Shown here: positions 8,021 to 16,877 of the stretch, piece after piece
Numbering within the stretch: the stretch's first letter is position 1
Layout of the letters: each line of letters begins with the position of its first letter
DNA from: Anaerolineae bacterium CG2_30_57_67
GTDB taxonomy: Bacteria; Chloroflexota; Anaerolineae; Anaerolineales; Villigracilaceae
Assembly (NCBI GenBank): GCA_001872455.1
Contig: MNXJ01000077.1
Location: forward strand, 1 to 64,000
DNA: 64,000 nt
Reading direction: 5' to 3'
The notes under the pieces: model-generated
What the model saw: only the letters and a program-made list of their open reading frames with translations
Database searches by the model: none
Told to the model about the DNA's origin: nothing
Program-made: the position numbers and the translations under genes

Positions 8021-8941
8021 GTGTTTGAAATCTTATTTTTAGGTACTTCGGCTTCTGCGCCATCCGCCAGGCGCGGACTCTCCGCTTCCATCGTTCAACA
8101 CAACGAATACCGCTTTCTGATTGACTGCGGCGAAGGCACACAGCGCCAAATTTTGCAATCCGGGCTGGGTTTCAAACATCTCACCCGCATTTTGCTCACC
8201 CATCACCACCTCGACCATATTTTGGGGCTGGGCGGGTTAATGTCCACCTTTTTACGCTGGGAGGCCATTGAGCAATTAGAAGTCTTCGGCGGCAAAACAG
8301 CGCTGGAACGAGTAAAAAAGCTGGTTTTTGACGTGGTACTGGCCGGACGCAAACCGCCCATGCCGCTTTATTTTCGAGAAATTGTGCCAGGGATAATTTT
8401 CGAGGCCGACGATTTCACCATCAGCGCCATCCCCGTCACCCATCGCGGCACAGATTGTTTTGGCTACATCTTCGAGGAAAAGGCGCGCCGCCCGTTTTTG
8501 AATGACAAAGCGACAGCGCTGGGCGTACCTTTCGGCCCGGAACGCCGTCTGCTGGTCGAGGGCCAGAGCATCACCCTGGCGGATGGAAAAATCATCTCGC
8601 CAGAAGATGTGCTGGGCGCGCTGGAGCGGGGCACGAAACTGGTCGTCATCGGCGACACGGGCCGCACCGACAACTTGCTCGAATTTGTGCGCGACGCTGA
8701 TGGTCTGGTGATTGAATCAACCTACCTGGAAGAAGATGTCGAAATGGCGCGCCAATTTTCCCATCTCACCGCCAACGATGCAGCGGAACTGGGACGCAAA
8801 GCCGGGGTTAAGCAGTTGCTTCTTACGCATATTTCGCGCCGCTACCGCGAAAAAGATGTGGTCACTGCGGCCCAAGCAATTTTTCCAACGGCGCAAGTGG
8901 CGCGCGACTTTGATGCTTTCATAATTAAACGAGAAGGATAG
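8021..8941 (+). CDS. rnz: Ribonuclease Z
   Basis: A 306-residue metallo-beta-lactamase-fold tRNA 3' endonuclease. It begins FEILFLGTSASAPSARRG and carries the zinc motif HHHLDH in LLTHHHLDHILGL, then GDTGRTDNL, ESTYLEEDVEMA and LTHISRRY. The length is that of the short bacterial form. I chose the GTG at 8021 because AAAGGA lies 6 nt upstream and the family N-terminus begins there; upstream codons of the same frame overlap ccrM. RNase Z and CCA transferase (at 12984) act on the same end of tRNA. Confidence 0.93.
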   Translation: MFEILFLGTSASAPSARRGLSASIVQHNEYRFLIDCGEGTQRQILQSGLGFKHLTRILLTHHHLDHILGLGGLMSTFLRWEAIEQLEVFGGKTALERVKKLVFDVVLAGRKPPMPLYFREIVPGIIFEADDFTISAIPVTHRGTDCFGYIFEEKARRPFLNDKATALGVPFGPERRLLVEGQSITLADGKIISPEDVLGALERGTKLVVIGDTGRTDNLLEFVRDADGLVIESTYLEEDVEMARQFSHLTANDAAELGRKAGVKQLLLTHISRRYREKDVVTAAQAIFPTAQVARDFDAFIIKREG

Positions 8942-8945
8942 CAAA

Positions 8946-9923
8946 ATGAACGACAAGTCTTTTACGCTGGGTGTTCTTACCTCGGGCGGCGACGCCCCGG
9001 GAATGAATGCCTGCATTCGGGCAGTGGTACGCACCGGCATCGCCAACAACTGCCGGGTAATCGGCGTCAGCAACGGATTCGACGGGCTGATTAACGGCGA
9101 GTTCCGTGACCTGGGGCCGCGCGATGTGGGCGGCATTTTACAGCGCGGCGGCACAATTCTTCAGACACGGCGCAGTGACCTGTTCCGCGAGGCGCGCGGC
9201 CAGCGCGAAGCCATCCGCCGCATGAACGAAGCCGGCATGGACGGGCTGGTCGTCATCGGCGGTGACGGTTCACTCAACGGCGCATTCGCCCTGCACAACC
9301 AGGGCATCAAAGTCATCGGCGTGCCGGGTAGCATTGATAACGACATCTGGGGCACCAATATTTCGATTGGTGTGGACACAGCCATGAACACCATCATGGA
9401 AGCCGTTGATAAACTGCGCGATACCGCTTCTTCGCATGGCCGCGCGTTTCTAATCGAAACCATGGGACGCGGCAGCGGCTACCTGGCCGCTATGGCCGGG
9501 ATTGTCTGTGGAGCCGAAATTATTCTCATTCCCGAAGTGCAAATAACCGTAGAAGAAGTAGCGGACGCCATCGAAGACGCCTACAAACGCGGCAAAACCC
9601 ACGCCATCATCATCAACGCTGAAGGCTCGGGACACAAAACTGCCGAATTGGCGCAAGCGCTGGACGATATGGACGTGGGTTTTAAAACACGGGTGACAAT
9701 TCTCGGCCACATTCAACGCGGCGGGTCGCCCACCGCCTATGACCGCCTGCTGGCTTCGCAGATGGGAGTCAAAGCGGTGGAAGGCCTGCTGGCCGGCACA
9801 AGCGGCATGATGACCGGGCTAAAGGGGCGCGGCGTAGATTACGTCGCTCTAGAGGAAGTTCTCAGCCACAAACGTACCGTCAATCTGGATTATTACAACA
9901 TGGCGCGCACGCTGGCGCGCTAA
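8946..9923 (+). CDS. pfkA: 6-phosphofructokinase
   Basis: A 325-residue PFK-A. The nucleotide site is LTSGGDAPGMN and VIGGDGSLNG; substrate motifs include PGSIDNDI, MGRGSGYLA and LGHIQRGGSP. Gly follows Asp in GGDG and Gly precedes SIDND, the pattern of ATP-dependent enzymes rather than pyrophosphate-dependent ones. It phosphorylates fructose 6-phosphate in glycolysis. It starts 4 bp after rnz and ends at a strong terminator. Confidence 0.95.
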   Translation: MNDKSFTLGVLTSGGDAPGMNACIRAVVRTGIANNCRVIGVSNGFDGLINGEFRDLGPRDVGGILQRGGTILQTRRSDLFREARGQREAIRRMNEAGMDGLVVIGGDGSLNGAFALHNQGIKVIGVPGSIDNDIWGTNISIGVDTAMNTIMEAVDKLRDTASSHGRAFLIETMGRGSGYLAAMAGIVCGAEIILIPEVQITVEEVADAIEDAYKRGKTHAIIINAEGSGHKTAELAQALDDMDVGFKTRVTILGHIQRGGSPTAYDRLLASQMGVKAVEGLLAGTSGMMTGLKGRGVDYVALEEVLSHKRTVNLDYYNMARTLAR

Positions 9924-9937
9924 AATTAAAAAATCAA

Positions 9938-9976
9938 AAGAGCGGGGATGGCGAATGGCCGTCCCCGCTCTTTTTC
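9938..9976. terminator. Terminator between pfkA and the mutase gene
   Basis: Stem AAGAGCGGGGA...TCCCCGCTCTT with an A run before and a T5 run after (9939-9975) lies between convergent genes and can serve both. Confidence 0.85.
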
Positions 9977-9985
9977 GTTAAATTT

Positions 9986-11665
9986 TCAAATCCAGGTGGG
10001 TTCTTCGTACACGCCAAAAGCCTGTTTCATCACGCCAATCATCTCGCCCAGCGTGGCGTAGGCGCGAACGGCGTCGAGGATGTAGGGCATGGTATTTTCC
10101 GTCCCCTGGCAGGCGATACTCAGCCGGTCGAGCGCCTGGCCGACGCGGGCAGAATCTCGCTCGCGACGCACCTGCTCCAGGCGGGCAACCTGGCGCTGAT
10201 AGCCTTGCGGGTCCATTTCGAGAATCGGCACGCTGATTGGTTTTTCCTCCACATAAGCGTTCACGCCGACAATTTTGCGCGCGCCACTATCAATTTCGCG
10301 CTGATAGCGGTAGGCCGCGTCTGAAATTTCACTTTGGAAGAAACCTTTGTCGATGGCGGGCAAGACACCGCCCAGGGCTTCGATGCGCCGGAAATAATCA
10401 TAGGCTTGCGCTTCTATGCGGTCGGTTTGCGCTTCGACGAAGAACGAGCCGCCGAGCGGGTCCACCGTGTTGGTGACGCCGGATTCTTCGGCGATGATTT
10501 GCTGGGTGCGCAGGGCAATCGTGACAGCTGATTCGGAGGGCAGGGCCAGAGCTTCGTCCATGCTGTTGGTGTGCAGGGATTGTGTTCCGCCCAAGACGGC
10601 GGCCAGCGCCTGCAGGGCGACGCGCACCACGTTATTTTGCGGCTGCTGCGCCGTCAGCGAGACGCCCGCCGTTTGGGTGTGGAAACGCAGCAGCCAGGAG
10701 CGTGGATTTTTCGCCCCGAAGGTTTCGCGCATTTCACGCGCCCAAATCCGCCGGGCGGCGCGATATTTGGCGATTTCTTCAAAAAAGTCGTTGTGGGCGT
10801 TGAAGAAGAACGAGAGGCGCGGGGCAAATTCGTCCACGTCCATGCCGCGCGCGATGCCCCAGCGCACATATTCCATGCCGTCCGAGAGAGTAAAAGCCAG
10901 TTCTTGCGCGGCGGTGGAACCCGCCTCGCGGATGTGGTAGCCGCTGATGGAAATGCTGTTCCACTGCGGGACGGTTTGCGCGCCAAATTGCATCGTATCC
11001 ACCACCAGCCGCATCGAAGGTTCGGGCGGGAAGATGTATTCTTTTTGGGCGATAAATTCTTTAAGAATGTCGTTTTGGGTCGTGCCGCGCAGCTGGTCGG
11101 GACGCAGGCCCTGCTTTTCGGCGGCGGCGATGTACATAGCCCAGATGATGGCCGCCGGGGAGTTGATGGTCATGCTGGTGGAAACTTTGTCGAGCGGAAT
11201 GCCCTCCAGCAAAATTTCCATGTCTTTCAGCGAGGAAATCGCCACGCCGCATTTGCCAAATTCGCCCAGGGCTTCCGGCTGGTCGCTGTCGTAACCCATC
11301 AGGGTTGCCAGGTCGAAGGCGATGCTCAGGCCGGTTTGGCCCTGTTCGAGCAGATATTTGAAGCGGGCGTTGGTTTCCTCGGCGGTGCCGAAGCCGGCGA
11401 ACATGCGCATCGTCCACAGTTTGGAGCGATGCAGGGTGGGATGCACGCCGCGCGTGTAAGGGTACTGCCCCGGCAGACCCAAATCACGCTGATAGTTTTG
11501 CTCGGCGACATCCAGCGGGGTGTAGAGGCGGTTGATGGGTTCGGAAGAGGTAGTCAGAAAGTTTTTTTTGCGTTCTGGTAAATTTTTCAGCGCCTTGGCG
11601 AGGTTCTTCTCCTCCCAAGTTTTGAGCGATTCCTGCAATGTGGATAGCTTCTCACGGTCATACAT
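9986..11665 (-). CDS. Acyl-CoA mutase large subunit (methylmalonyl-CoA mutase family)
   Basis: A 559-residue TIM-barrel subunit of a cobalamin-dependent acyl-CoA mutase, without the C-terminal B12 domain; a separate small subunit would be needed and is not in the window. Family stretches include [49 protein letters not shown] and [13 protein letters not shown]. The pocket is mixed: WTMRMFAGF has Phe where methylmalonyl-CoA mutases have Tyr89, as isobutyryl-CoA mutases do, whereas PEPSMR keeps the Arg equivalent to Arg207. The substrate is therefore uncertain. A good promoter lies at 11710-11737. Confidence 0.9.
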   Translation of the reverse strand: MYDREKLSTLQESLKTWEEKNLAKALKNLPERKKNFLTTSSEPINRLYTPLDVAEQNYQRDLGLPGQYPYTRGVHPTLHRSKLWTMRMFAGFGTAEETNARFKYLLEQGQTGLSIAFDLATLMGYDSDQPEALGEFGKCGVAISSLKDMEILLEGIPLDKVSTSMTINSPAAIIWAMYIAAAEKQGLRPDQLRGTTQNDILKEFIAQKEYIFPPEPSMRLVVDTMQFGAQTVPQWNSISISGYHIREAGSTAAQELAFTLSDGMEYVRWGIARGMDVDEFAPRLSFFFNAHNDFFEEIAKYRAARRIWAREMRETFGAKNPRSWLLRFHTQTAGVSLTAQQPQNNVVRVALQALAAVLGGTQSLHTNSMDEALALPSESAVTIALRTQQIIAEESGVTNTVDPLGGSFFVEAQTDRIEAQAYDYFRRIEALGGVLPAIDKGFFQSEISDAAYRYQREIDSGARKIVGVNAYVEEKPISVPILEMDPQGYQRQVARLEQVRRERDSARVGQALDRLSIACQGTENTMPYILDAVRAYATLGEMIGVMKQAFGVYEEPTWI

Positions 11666-11709
11666 GACGGGCTCCTTGATAAATCAAATAAACGAGGGAG
11701 TGCAAGTCA

Positions 11710-11737
11710 ATTATAACCGCGGGACGAATCTTTTCAA
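11710..11737 (-). promoter_or_regulatory. Promoter of the mutase gene
   Basis: TTGAAA (11732-11737) and TATAAT (11710-11715) on the minus strand are separated by 16 bp. An AAGGAG ribosome-binding site follows just before the ATG at 11665. Confidence 0.65.
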
Positions 11738-11760
11738 TAAGACGCAAGATAAATCTCACG

Positions 11761-12984
11761 TTACGGTGTACCGCAAAGTTTTTGCAGCAGCGTCATTTCT
11801 TCGGCTGCGCTGGAAATTTCGCCATCCAGCCGGGCGGCGCGCAGACGGCGCAACACTTCGCCAAAGCGCGGGCCGGGGGCAACGCCCAGGGCCTGCAGAC
11901 GGGCGGCGGAAAGGTGCGGGTGAATGTCCCGCCATTTTTGGGCGTAGATTTCCAATTCCGGCTGGCGAGTGGCGAGGAAAATGGCATAGACCGCCAGCAG
12001 CGGGACGGATTCGAGGCGCGCGACCCAGGCGGAGGGACGGCTGCCGCGCAGAGTGGGCAGTTCGCGGCGCAGAGCGGCGGCGGCGCTGACGGTTTGGTAC
12101 AACCAGGCTGGCAGAATCAGCCGCGCCTGTAGTTTTTGCAAATCGCTGGCGGGGAGCGGGGAAAACCACAAGGTGTAGGTCAGCGCTCGTTGCGGCGGGT
12201 ACGCTTTCAGCGGGGAAGTTCCCGACCAGGGGGCGGATAAACCGCCCAGCGCAGGCGCCAGGTTTTCGCGCAGGTCAGCGCCGCGCGGCAGAACCTCCGC
12301 AATGATTTCCAGCAGGCCAAGTTGGTCGAGACGCATCAGCGTTTCGAGGGCGCGCGGCTCGTCCAAAATCAGGTCGAGTTCGTGACGCAGGCGTTCCGGG
12401 CTGAGGCGGGCGACCAGCGGCAGGGCGGCGGGGAAAAGCGCGAGGGTGGACGGGGCGATGGAAAAGCCATAACGGGTTGCGTAACGCGCGGCGCGGTAGA
12501 GGCGGGTCGGGTCGTCGAAAAACGAGGCGTCGTGCAAAACGCGGATAAGGCCGTTTTGTAAGTCGGCCTGAGCGTGGTGCTGGTCAAGCAGCGCGCCGTC
12601 GGCCAGGCGGATGGCGAGCGTGTTGAGGCTGAAGTCGCGGCGGGCGAGGTCGTCGGCCAACGTGGACGGCGTGACCTGCGGCAAGGCGGCGGGGCGCGGG
12701 TAGGTTTCGCGGCGGGCGGTAATCAGGTCGAGGGCGGGGCCGCCGGGGGCCTGCCAGGTGGCGGTGAGGAAGGCGGCGTGCTGGGTTAGTTTTCCACCCT
12801 GCGCGCGCTGCAGGGCGCGGCCAACGGCGGGCGCGTCGCCTTCGATGACGATGTCCAGGTCGAGCGCGGGACAGCCCAACAGCAAGTCGCGCGGGGCGCC
12901 GCCAACCAGGTAACATTGGCCGGGGGCCAGGCGTTCAATTTGCTGAAGCAGGGGCTGGGCGGGCAAAAGATCGAACAGGGACAT
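11761..12984 (-). CDS. cca: CCA-adding tRNA nucleotidyltransferase / poly(A) polymerase family
   Basis: A 407-residue class II nucleotidyltransferase. It shows the motif YLVGGAPRDLLLG, the metal-binding LDLDIVIEG near residue 45, the ARRDFSLNTLAI motif and the DDPTRLYRAARYATRYGF template region. Such enzymes add or repair CCA at tRNA 3' ends, though some members are poly(A) polymerases or A-only enzymes. The ATG is only 6 nt downstream of a TATACT box and has no ribosome-binding site, suggesting a leaderless message. Confidence 0.9.
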   Translation of the reverse strand: MSLFDLLPAQPLLQQIERLAPGQCYLVGGAPRDLLLGCPALDLDIVIEGDAPAVGRALQRAQGGKLTQHAAFLTATWQAPGGPALDLITARRETYPRPAALPQVTPSTLADDLARRDFSLNTLAIRLADGALLDQHHAQADLQNGLIRVLHDASFFDDPTRLYRAARYATRYGFSIAPSTLALFPAALPLVARLSPERLRHELDLILDEPRALETLMRLDQLGLLEIIAEVLPRGADLRENLAPALGGLSAPWSGTSPLKAYPPQRALTYTLWFSPLPASDLQKLQARLILPAWLYQTVSAAAALRRELPTLRGSRPSAWVARLESVPLLAVYAIFLATRQPELEIYAQKWRDIHPHLSAARLQALGVAPGPRFGEVLRRLRAARLDGEISSAAEEMTLLQKLCGTP

Positions 12985-12990
12985 GCAAAA

Positions 12991-12996
12991 AGTATA
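12991..12996 (-). promoter_or_regulatory. -10 box immediately before cca
   Basis: AGTATA on the plus strand reads TATACT on the minus strand and ends 6 nt before the cca ATG. This spacing places the transcript start at or near the A of the ATG. Confidence 0.5.
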
Positions 12997-13037
12997 CTAG
13001 ACTTCTCCCAGCCGTGAGCAAATTCATTTTTTGCGGG

Positions 13038-13043
13038 TATAAT
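13038..13043 (+). promoter_or_regulatory. -10 box of the leader and GNAT-MazG gene
   Basis: TATAAT lies 7 nt before the ATG of a 17-residue leader reading frame at 13051. It is divergent from the cca promoter. Confidence 0.55.
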
Positions 13044-13050
13044 AGCCGCC

Positions 13051-13150
13051 ATGTTCACCAACCCGTCCCCTGCCCCGCACCACCCCACCTGCCAGGCTGG
13101 ATAGGTTCGTTTGGTTTTGACAAACGGCTCCCAGACCTGGCGAGCCGTTT
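13051..13150 (+). promoter_or_regulatory. Possible transcription attenuator with leader peptide
   Basis: The region encodes a 17-residue peptide, MFTNPSPAPHHPTCQAG (13051-13104). An intrinsic terminator follows: AAACGGCTC (13122-13130) pairs with GAGCCGTTT (13142-13150) and runs into TTTTTC. Two alternative stems would sequester parts of it: CGTTTG (13108-13113) with CAAACG (13121-13126), and GCCAGG (13091-13096) with CCTGGC (13136-13141). Mutually exclusive hairpins just before a gene are typical of attenuators. The signal is unknown; no riboswitch class is recognised. Confidence 0.45.
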
Positions 13151-13167
13151 TTCTTTGCGAGTATGCC

Positions 13168-13941
13168 ATGACCCACTTGCTCATTCGCCGCGCAACCCCT
13201 GCCGATACAGAAGACTGGCTGAGAATGCGGCTGGCCCTTTGGCCGCATCACAGCCCGCAAGAATTGCTGCCCGAAATGGAAACCCTGCTGGCTGAACGCT
13301 GGTCGCCGGTCTTTGTGGCGGCGCGCCCCAGCGGAGGGCTGGGCGGATTCGTCGAAGGCGGCCTGCGCCGCTACGCCGATGGCTGCGACAGCAGCCCGGT
13401 CGGCTATATTGAAGGCTGGTACGTAGATGAAGATCTGCGCCGTCAGGGCGTGGGGCGCGCGCTGGTCGCCGCGCTGGAAAGATGGGCGCGCGAACAAGGC
13501 TGTACCAAAATGGCCTCCGATACCTGGCTGGACAACGAAACCAGCCGCGCCGCGCATCTGGCGCTCGGCTACACCGAAAGCGAACGGCTGATTCACTTTT
13601 GCAAACCCATCGCCGAAACCGGCTCTACCGCCGCCAACGGGCGCAGTTTGGACGAATTAACCGCACTGATGGACAACTTCGTGCGTTCCAAAGGCTGGTA
13701 CGCAGCCGAAAGCCAACGCCCGCAGACGCCCAAAAATCTGGCAATTTCGCTCGCGCTGGAAAGCGCCGAGGCGCTGGAACATTTTCAGTGGCGCGAAACG
13801 CCCGCCGACAAAAATGCCCTGGCCGCCGAACTGGCCGACATCAGCCTGTATTTGCTGCAATTGGCCTCCATCAGCGGCGTTGACCTGGAACAGGCCGTGC
13901 TGGATAAACTGGCGCTGAATGCGGCGAGGGAGTGGCGGTAG
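13168..13941 (+). CDS. GNAT acetyltransferase fused to a MazG-like pyrophosphohydrolase
   Basis: A 257-residue two-domain protein. Residues 1-150 are a GNAT acetyltransferase resembling the AAC(6')-Ib branch: LLIRRATPADTEDWLRMR at the start, YIEGWYVDEDLRRQGVGRAL with the acetyl-CoA loop at 91-99, and ETSRAAHLALGY. Residues 160-257 resemble MazG/RS21-C6 all-alpha NTP pyrophosphohydrolases: TPKNLAISLALESAEALEHF carries the first Glu pair (198, 201) and AAELADIS the ExxD (221, 224). The substrates are unknown. The start at 13168 fits the GNAT N-terminus; an upstream in-frame ATG at 13111 lies inside the predicted terminator. The stop is 30 bp before the LOG gene. Confidence 0.85.
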   Translation: MTHLLIRRATPADTEDWLRMRLALWPHHSPQELLPEMETLLAERWSPVFVAARPSGGLGGFVEGGLRRYADGCDSSPVGYIEGWYVDEDLRRQGVGRALVAALERWAREQGCTKMASDTWLDNETSRAAHLALGYTESERLIHFCKPIAETGSTAANGRSLDELTALMDNFVRSKGWYAAESQRPQTPKNLAISLALESAEALEHFQWRETPADKNALAAELADISLYLLQLASISGVDLEQAVLDKLALNAAREWR

Positions 13942-13971
13942 ACAAGTAGACAGGCGAACAGGAAAATACCC

Positions 13972-14511
13972 ATGAACATCACCGTCTTTGGCAGTTCACA
14001 ACCCCAACCTCAAAGCCCCGCGTATATGGACGCCTACACGCTAGGTAAATTACTGGCCGGGAGCGGACATACCGTCATCACCGGCGGCTACATGGGGACG
14101 ATGGAAGCCGTCAGCCGCGGCGCAAGCGAAGCGGGCGGAAAAGTCATCGGCGTCACCTGTCAGGAAATCGAAACCTGGCGCGGCGCGAAAGCCAACGCCT
14201 GGGTGCAGGAGGAACGCAAATTTCCCAGCCTGCTGTCCCGGCTGGAGGAACTCATCCGCGCCAGCGAGGCCGCCATCGCCCTGCCCGGCGGCCCCGGCAC
14301 GCTGACCGAAATCAGCCTGCTATGGAATCTGCTGATTGTGGAATCGCTGCCCCCCAGGCCGCTCATCCTGGTTGGCGAGGGCTGGCGGGCCATCTTCGAC
14401 CAGATTTTCCACTCCACCGGCGCTTCCACTGCCGCCAGCGCAAAAAAATTGCTGACTTTTGCGGAGGATGCGGAAGCGGCCATCGGCATCTTGGACTCCA
14501 ACGTCTCCTGA
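13972..14511 (+). CDS. LOG-family (lysine decarboxylase-like) Rossmann protein
   Basis: A 179-residue protein with the LOG signature: GGYMGTMEAVSRGASEAGG near residue 40 and ALPGGPGTLTE (PGGxGTxxE) near residue 100. Family members include cytokinin-activating phosphoribohydrolases, which release the free base from nucleoside 5'-monophosphates, and many bacterial enzymes of unknown substrate. The upstream neighbour has a MazG-like nucleotide hydrolase domain, so a nucleotide-processing link is possible but is inference. The 30-bp spacer is a purine word repeat (GTAGACAAGTAGACAGG). Confidence 0.85.
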   Translation: MNITVFGSSQPQPQSPAYMDAYTLGKLLAGSGHTVITGGYMGTMEAVSRGASEAGGKVIGVTCQEIETWRGAKANAWVQEERKFPSLLSRLEELIRASEAAIALPGGPGTLTEISLLWNLLIVESLPPRPLILVGEGWRAIFDQIFHSTGASTAASAKKLLTFAEDAEAAIGILDSNVS

Positions 14512-14583
14512 TGTTGAAATTAAAACAAAACCCCGGTTCAAAATTGAAAAATTTTGGACTCAAAAATACGAGAAGAGGACAAA

Positions 14584-16047
14584 ATGGCAGAAGAAAAACT
14601 TTCCACCCGCGCCGAAAATTTTTCGGAATGGTACAACGAACTGGTGCTCAAAGCCGAGCTGGCCGATTATTCGCCGGTGCGCGGCTGCATGGTCGTGCGC
14701 CCCTACGGCTGGACGTTGTGGGAAAACATTCAGCAGGCGCTGGACAAACGCTTCAAGGATACCGGTCACGTCAACGCCGCCTTCCCCCTGTTCATTCCCA
14801 TGTCTTTCTTTGAAAAAGAAAAAGAACACGTGGAAGGTTTTGCGCCCGAACTGGCAGTCGTGACGCATGGCGGCGGCGAAAAACTGGAAGAGCCCCTGGT
14901 GGTGCGCCCCACTTCCGAAACCATCATCGGCTACATGTACAGCAAGTGGATTAAATCCTGGCGCGACCTGCCCGTGCTGATTAATCAGTGGGGCAACGTC
15001 GTGCGCTGGGAACTACGCACCAAACTCTTCCTGCGCACCACCGAATTTTACTGGCAGGAAGGCCACACGGCCCACGCCACCGAGCAGGAAGCCCGCGAAG
15101 AAACCCTGCGCATGTTGGATGTTTACGCCGATTTCGCCATCAACGAAGCCGCCGTGCCCGTGCTGAAAGGCATCAAATCCGAAACGGAAAAATTTGCCGG
15201 GGCGGTCATGTCCACCACCATCGAAGCCATCATGCAAGACGCGCGCGCCCTGCAAAGCGGCACCAGCCACTACCTGGGGCAGAATTTTGCCAAAGCCTTC
15301 AACATCCAATTCACCGACCAGAACAACGAGCTGCAATATTGCCACACCACCTCGTGGGGACTTTCCACCCGCATGATTGGCGCCATCATCATGACGCACG
15401 GCGACGACCAGGGGCTGATTTTGCCCCCGCGCCTGGCGCCCATTCAGGTGGTGATGATTCCCATCTTCAAGAACGACGCCGAAAAGGCCGCCGTGCAGCC
15501 GGTCGTCAATCGCATCTGGCAGGAACTCAAAGCCGCCGGAATCCGCGTCAAAGTGGATGAGCGCGAGGGGCTGACTCCCGGCTTCAAGTACAACGACTGG
15601 GAAATGCGCGGCGTGCCCCTGCGCATGGAAATCGGCCCCAAAGATGTGGAGAAAAATTCCGTGGCGCTCGCCCGGCGCGACAAACCCGGCAGAGACCCCC
15701 AAAAACCAGGGGCAGGCGGCAAATCCTTCGTCTCACAGGAAAATCTGGCCGCCAGCGTCAGCGGAATGCTGGTCACCATTCAGGCCGCCCTGCTGGAGCG
15801 GGCCACCGCCATGCGCGACAGCCACATCCGCGACCCCAAAAACTACGAGGAACTCAAACAGGTCGTCCAAAACGATTGGGCTTTCTCGTACTGGTGCGAA
15901 AGCAAAGCCTGCGAAGCCAAAGTGAAAGAAGATACCAAAGCCAGCACGCGCTGCATTCCGCTCGAAGGCCAGCCTGACCACGCCGGAACCTGCATCGTGT
16001 GTGGAAAACCCGCTACACGCAAGGTGTATTTCGCCAAGTCATACTAA
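14584..16047 (+). CDS. proS: Prolyl-tRNA synthetase, archaeal/eukaryotic type
   Basis: A 487-residue class II synthetase that charges tRNA-Pro. The class II core shows VVRPTSETIIGYMYSKWI, RTTEFYWQEGHTAHAT and SWGLSTRMIGAIIMTHGDD. There is no long editing insertion between motifs 2 and 3. The C-terminal zinc-binding extension has Cys residues in WCESKACEAK and CIVCGK and ends in the family's usual aromatic residue, AKSY. I place the start at 14584, where the family begins, with AGAGGAC just upstream; an in-frame codon at 14554 adds ten residues. The stop overlaps the next start (TAATG). Confidence 0.95.
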   Translation: MAEEKLSTRAENFSEWYNELVLKAELADYSPVRGCMVVRPYGWTLWENIQQALDKRFKDTGHVNAAFPLFIPMSFFEKEKEHVEGFAPELAVVTHGGGEKLEEPLVVRPTSETIIGYMYSKWIKSWRDLPVLINQWGNVVRWELRTKLFLRTTEFYWQEGHTAHATEQEAREETLRMLDVYADFAINEAAVPVLKGIKSETEKFAGAVMSTTIEAIMQDARALQSGTSHYLGQNFAKAFNIQFTDQNNELQYCHTTSWGLSTRMIGAIIMTHGDDQGLILPPRLAPIQVVMIPIFKNDAEKAAVQPVVNRIWQELKAAGIRVKVDEREGLTPGFKYNDWEMRGVPLRMEIGPKDVEKNSVALARRDKPGRDPQKPGAGGKSFVSQENLAASVSGMLVTIQAALLERATAMRDSHIRDPKNYEELKQVVQNDWAFSYWCESKACEAKVKEDTKASTRCIPLEGQPDHAGTCIVCGKPATRKVYFAKSY

Positions 16048-16853
16048 TGCCTGCCATTGATATTGCCCGTCTCAAGATTCAAGCCGCCGTGCTGGTCGAA
16101 AAATTTGACCAGCCGGCGCTCTTTCTCAAAAACCTGCGCGAAATTCTCGACCTGTACGCCGATCGCACGCTGCGCGCCAACGTCACCGCCCCGGCTTCGG
16201 TTTTACCTGCCTACCACACTCCGCAGGCGGTACTGCGTCAAATTGAAATGGAGCTCAGCCCACTGATAGCCACCTTCCCGGCGCAAACCATGCTTCTTGC
16301 AGACACACTGTGGAATGATGGCACGCTCGAAACCCGCCTGCTGGCCGCCAGCCTGCTGGGACGCATTGATCCGGGTACGCCACAACTGCCCGACCGCCTG
16401 ACAGACTGGGTAACACATACCCGCGACGCCACCCTGCGAAACGCGCTGCTCACCATCAGCCTGAAACGCCTGCGGCGAGAAACCCCCAACCAATTCTTAA
16501 GCCTCATGCAGCGCTGGCTTTCGCCTCTAACGCCGAAAATGTGGTCAGACGGCCTGCAAGCCCTGCTGCCGCTGATTGATGACCCGCGCTACGACAACCT
16601 GCCGCCCATTTTCGACCTCTTCCAGCCCGTGCTGGAAAATGCCTCGTCCAACCTGCAAAATGAACTGGCGCTGGTCATCAACGCCCTCTACCGCGCCTCA
16701 CCCGTCGAAACGGTTTATTTTCTGCGAAAAACCATCCGCGCACTCAACCGGCCCGCGCCAATACTCACAATTCGCCGCACCCTGCCCTGGCTGGAAAAAA
16801 AATTACAGCCTCCGGTGCAAGAAATGCTACGCACAAAAAGCGCTATGGTATAA
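16047..16853 (+). CDS. Uncharacterised helical-repeat protein
   Basis: A 268-residue, all-helical protein without signal peptide or membrane segment. Leu/Ala-rich helices of about 35-40 residues (LLAASLLGRIDP, ALLTISLKRLRRE, GLQALLPLIDDP, LALVINALYRASP) suggest HEAT-like repeats. I do not recognise a specific family. The ATG overlaps the proS stop by one base (TAATG), so it is probably translated with proS. Its 3' end contains the TATAAT box of the next gene. Confidence 0.75.
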   Translation: MPAIDIARLKIQAAVLVEKFDQPALFLKNLREILDLYADRTLRANVTAPASVLPAYHTPQAVLRQIEMELSPLIATFPAQTMLLADTLWNDGTLETRLLAASLLGRIDPGTPQLPDRLTDWVTHTRDATLRNALLTISLKRLRRETPNQFLSLMQRWLSPLTPKMWSDGLQALLPLIDDPRYDNLPPIFDLFQPVLENASSNLQNELALVINALYRASPVETVYFLRKTIRALNRPAPILTIRRTLPWLEKKLQPPVQEMLRTKSAMV

Positions 16854-16854
16854 T
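16849..16854 (+). promoter_or_regulatory. -10 box for the LysM protein gene
   Basis: TATAAT followed by CCCGC lies at the end of the preceding gene, 23 bp before the ATG at 16878. The same TATAAT-plus-CCCGC pattern recurs in this window. Confidence 0.5.
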
Positions 16855-16877
16855 CCCGCTTCGCTTCACCAAAAACT

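Noticed and set aside
13044-13160. SRP/4.5S RNA or 6S RNA
   Set aside because: Size and an upstream TATAAT invited the idea, but the GGAAGCAGCC-type apical loop of SRP RNA and the large central bubble of 6S are absent. An attenuator fits better.
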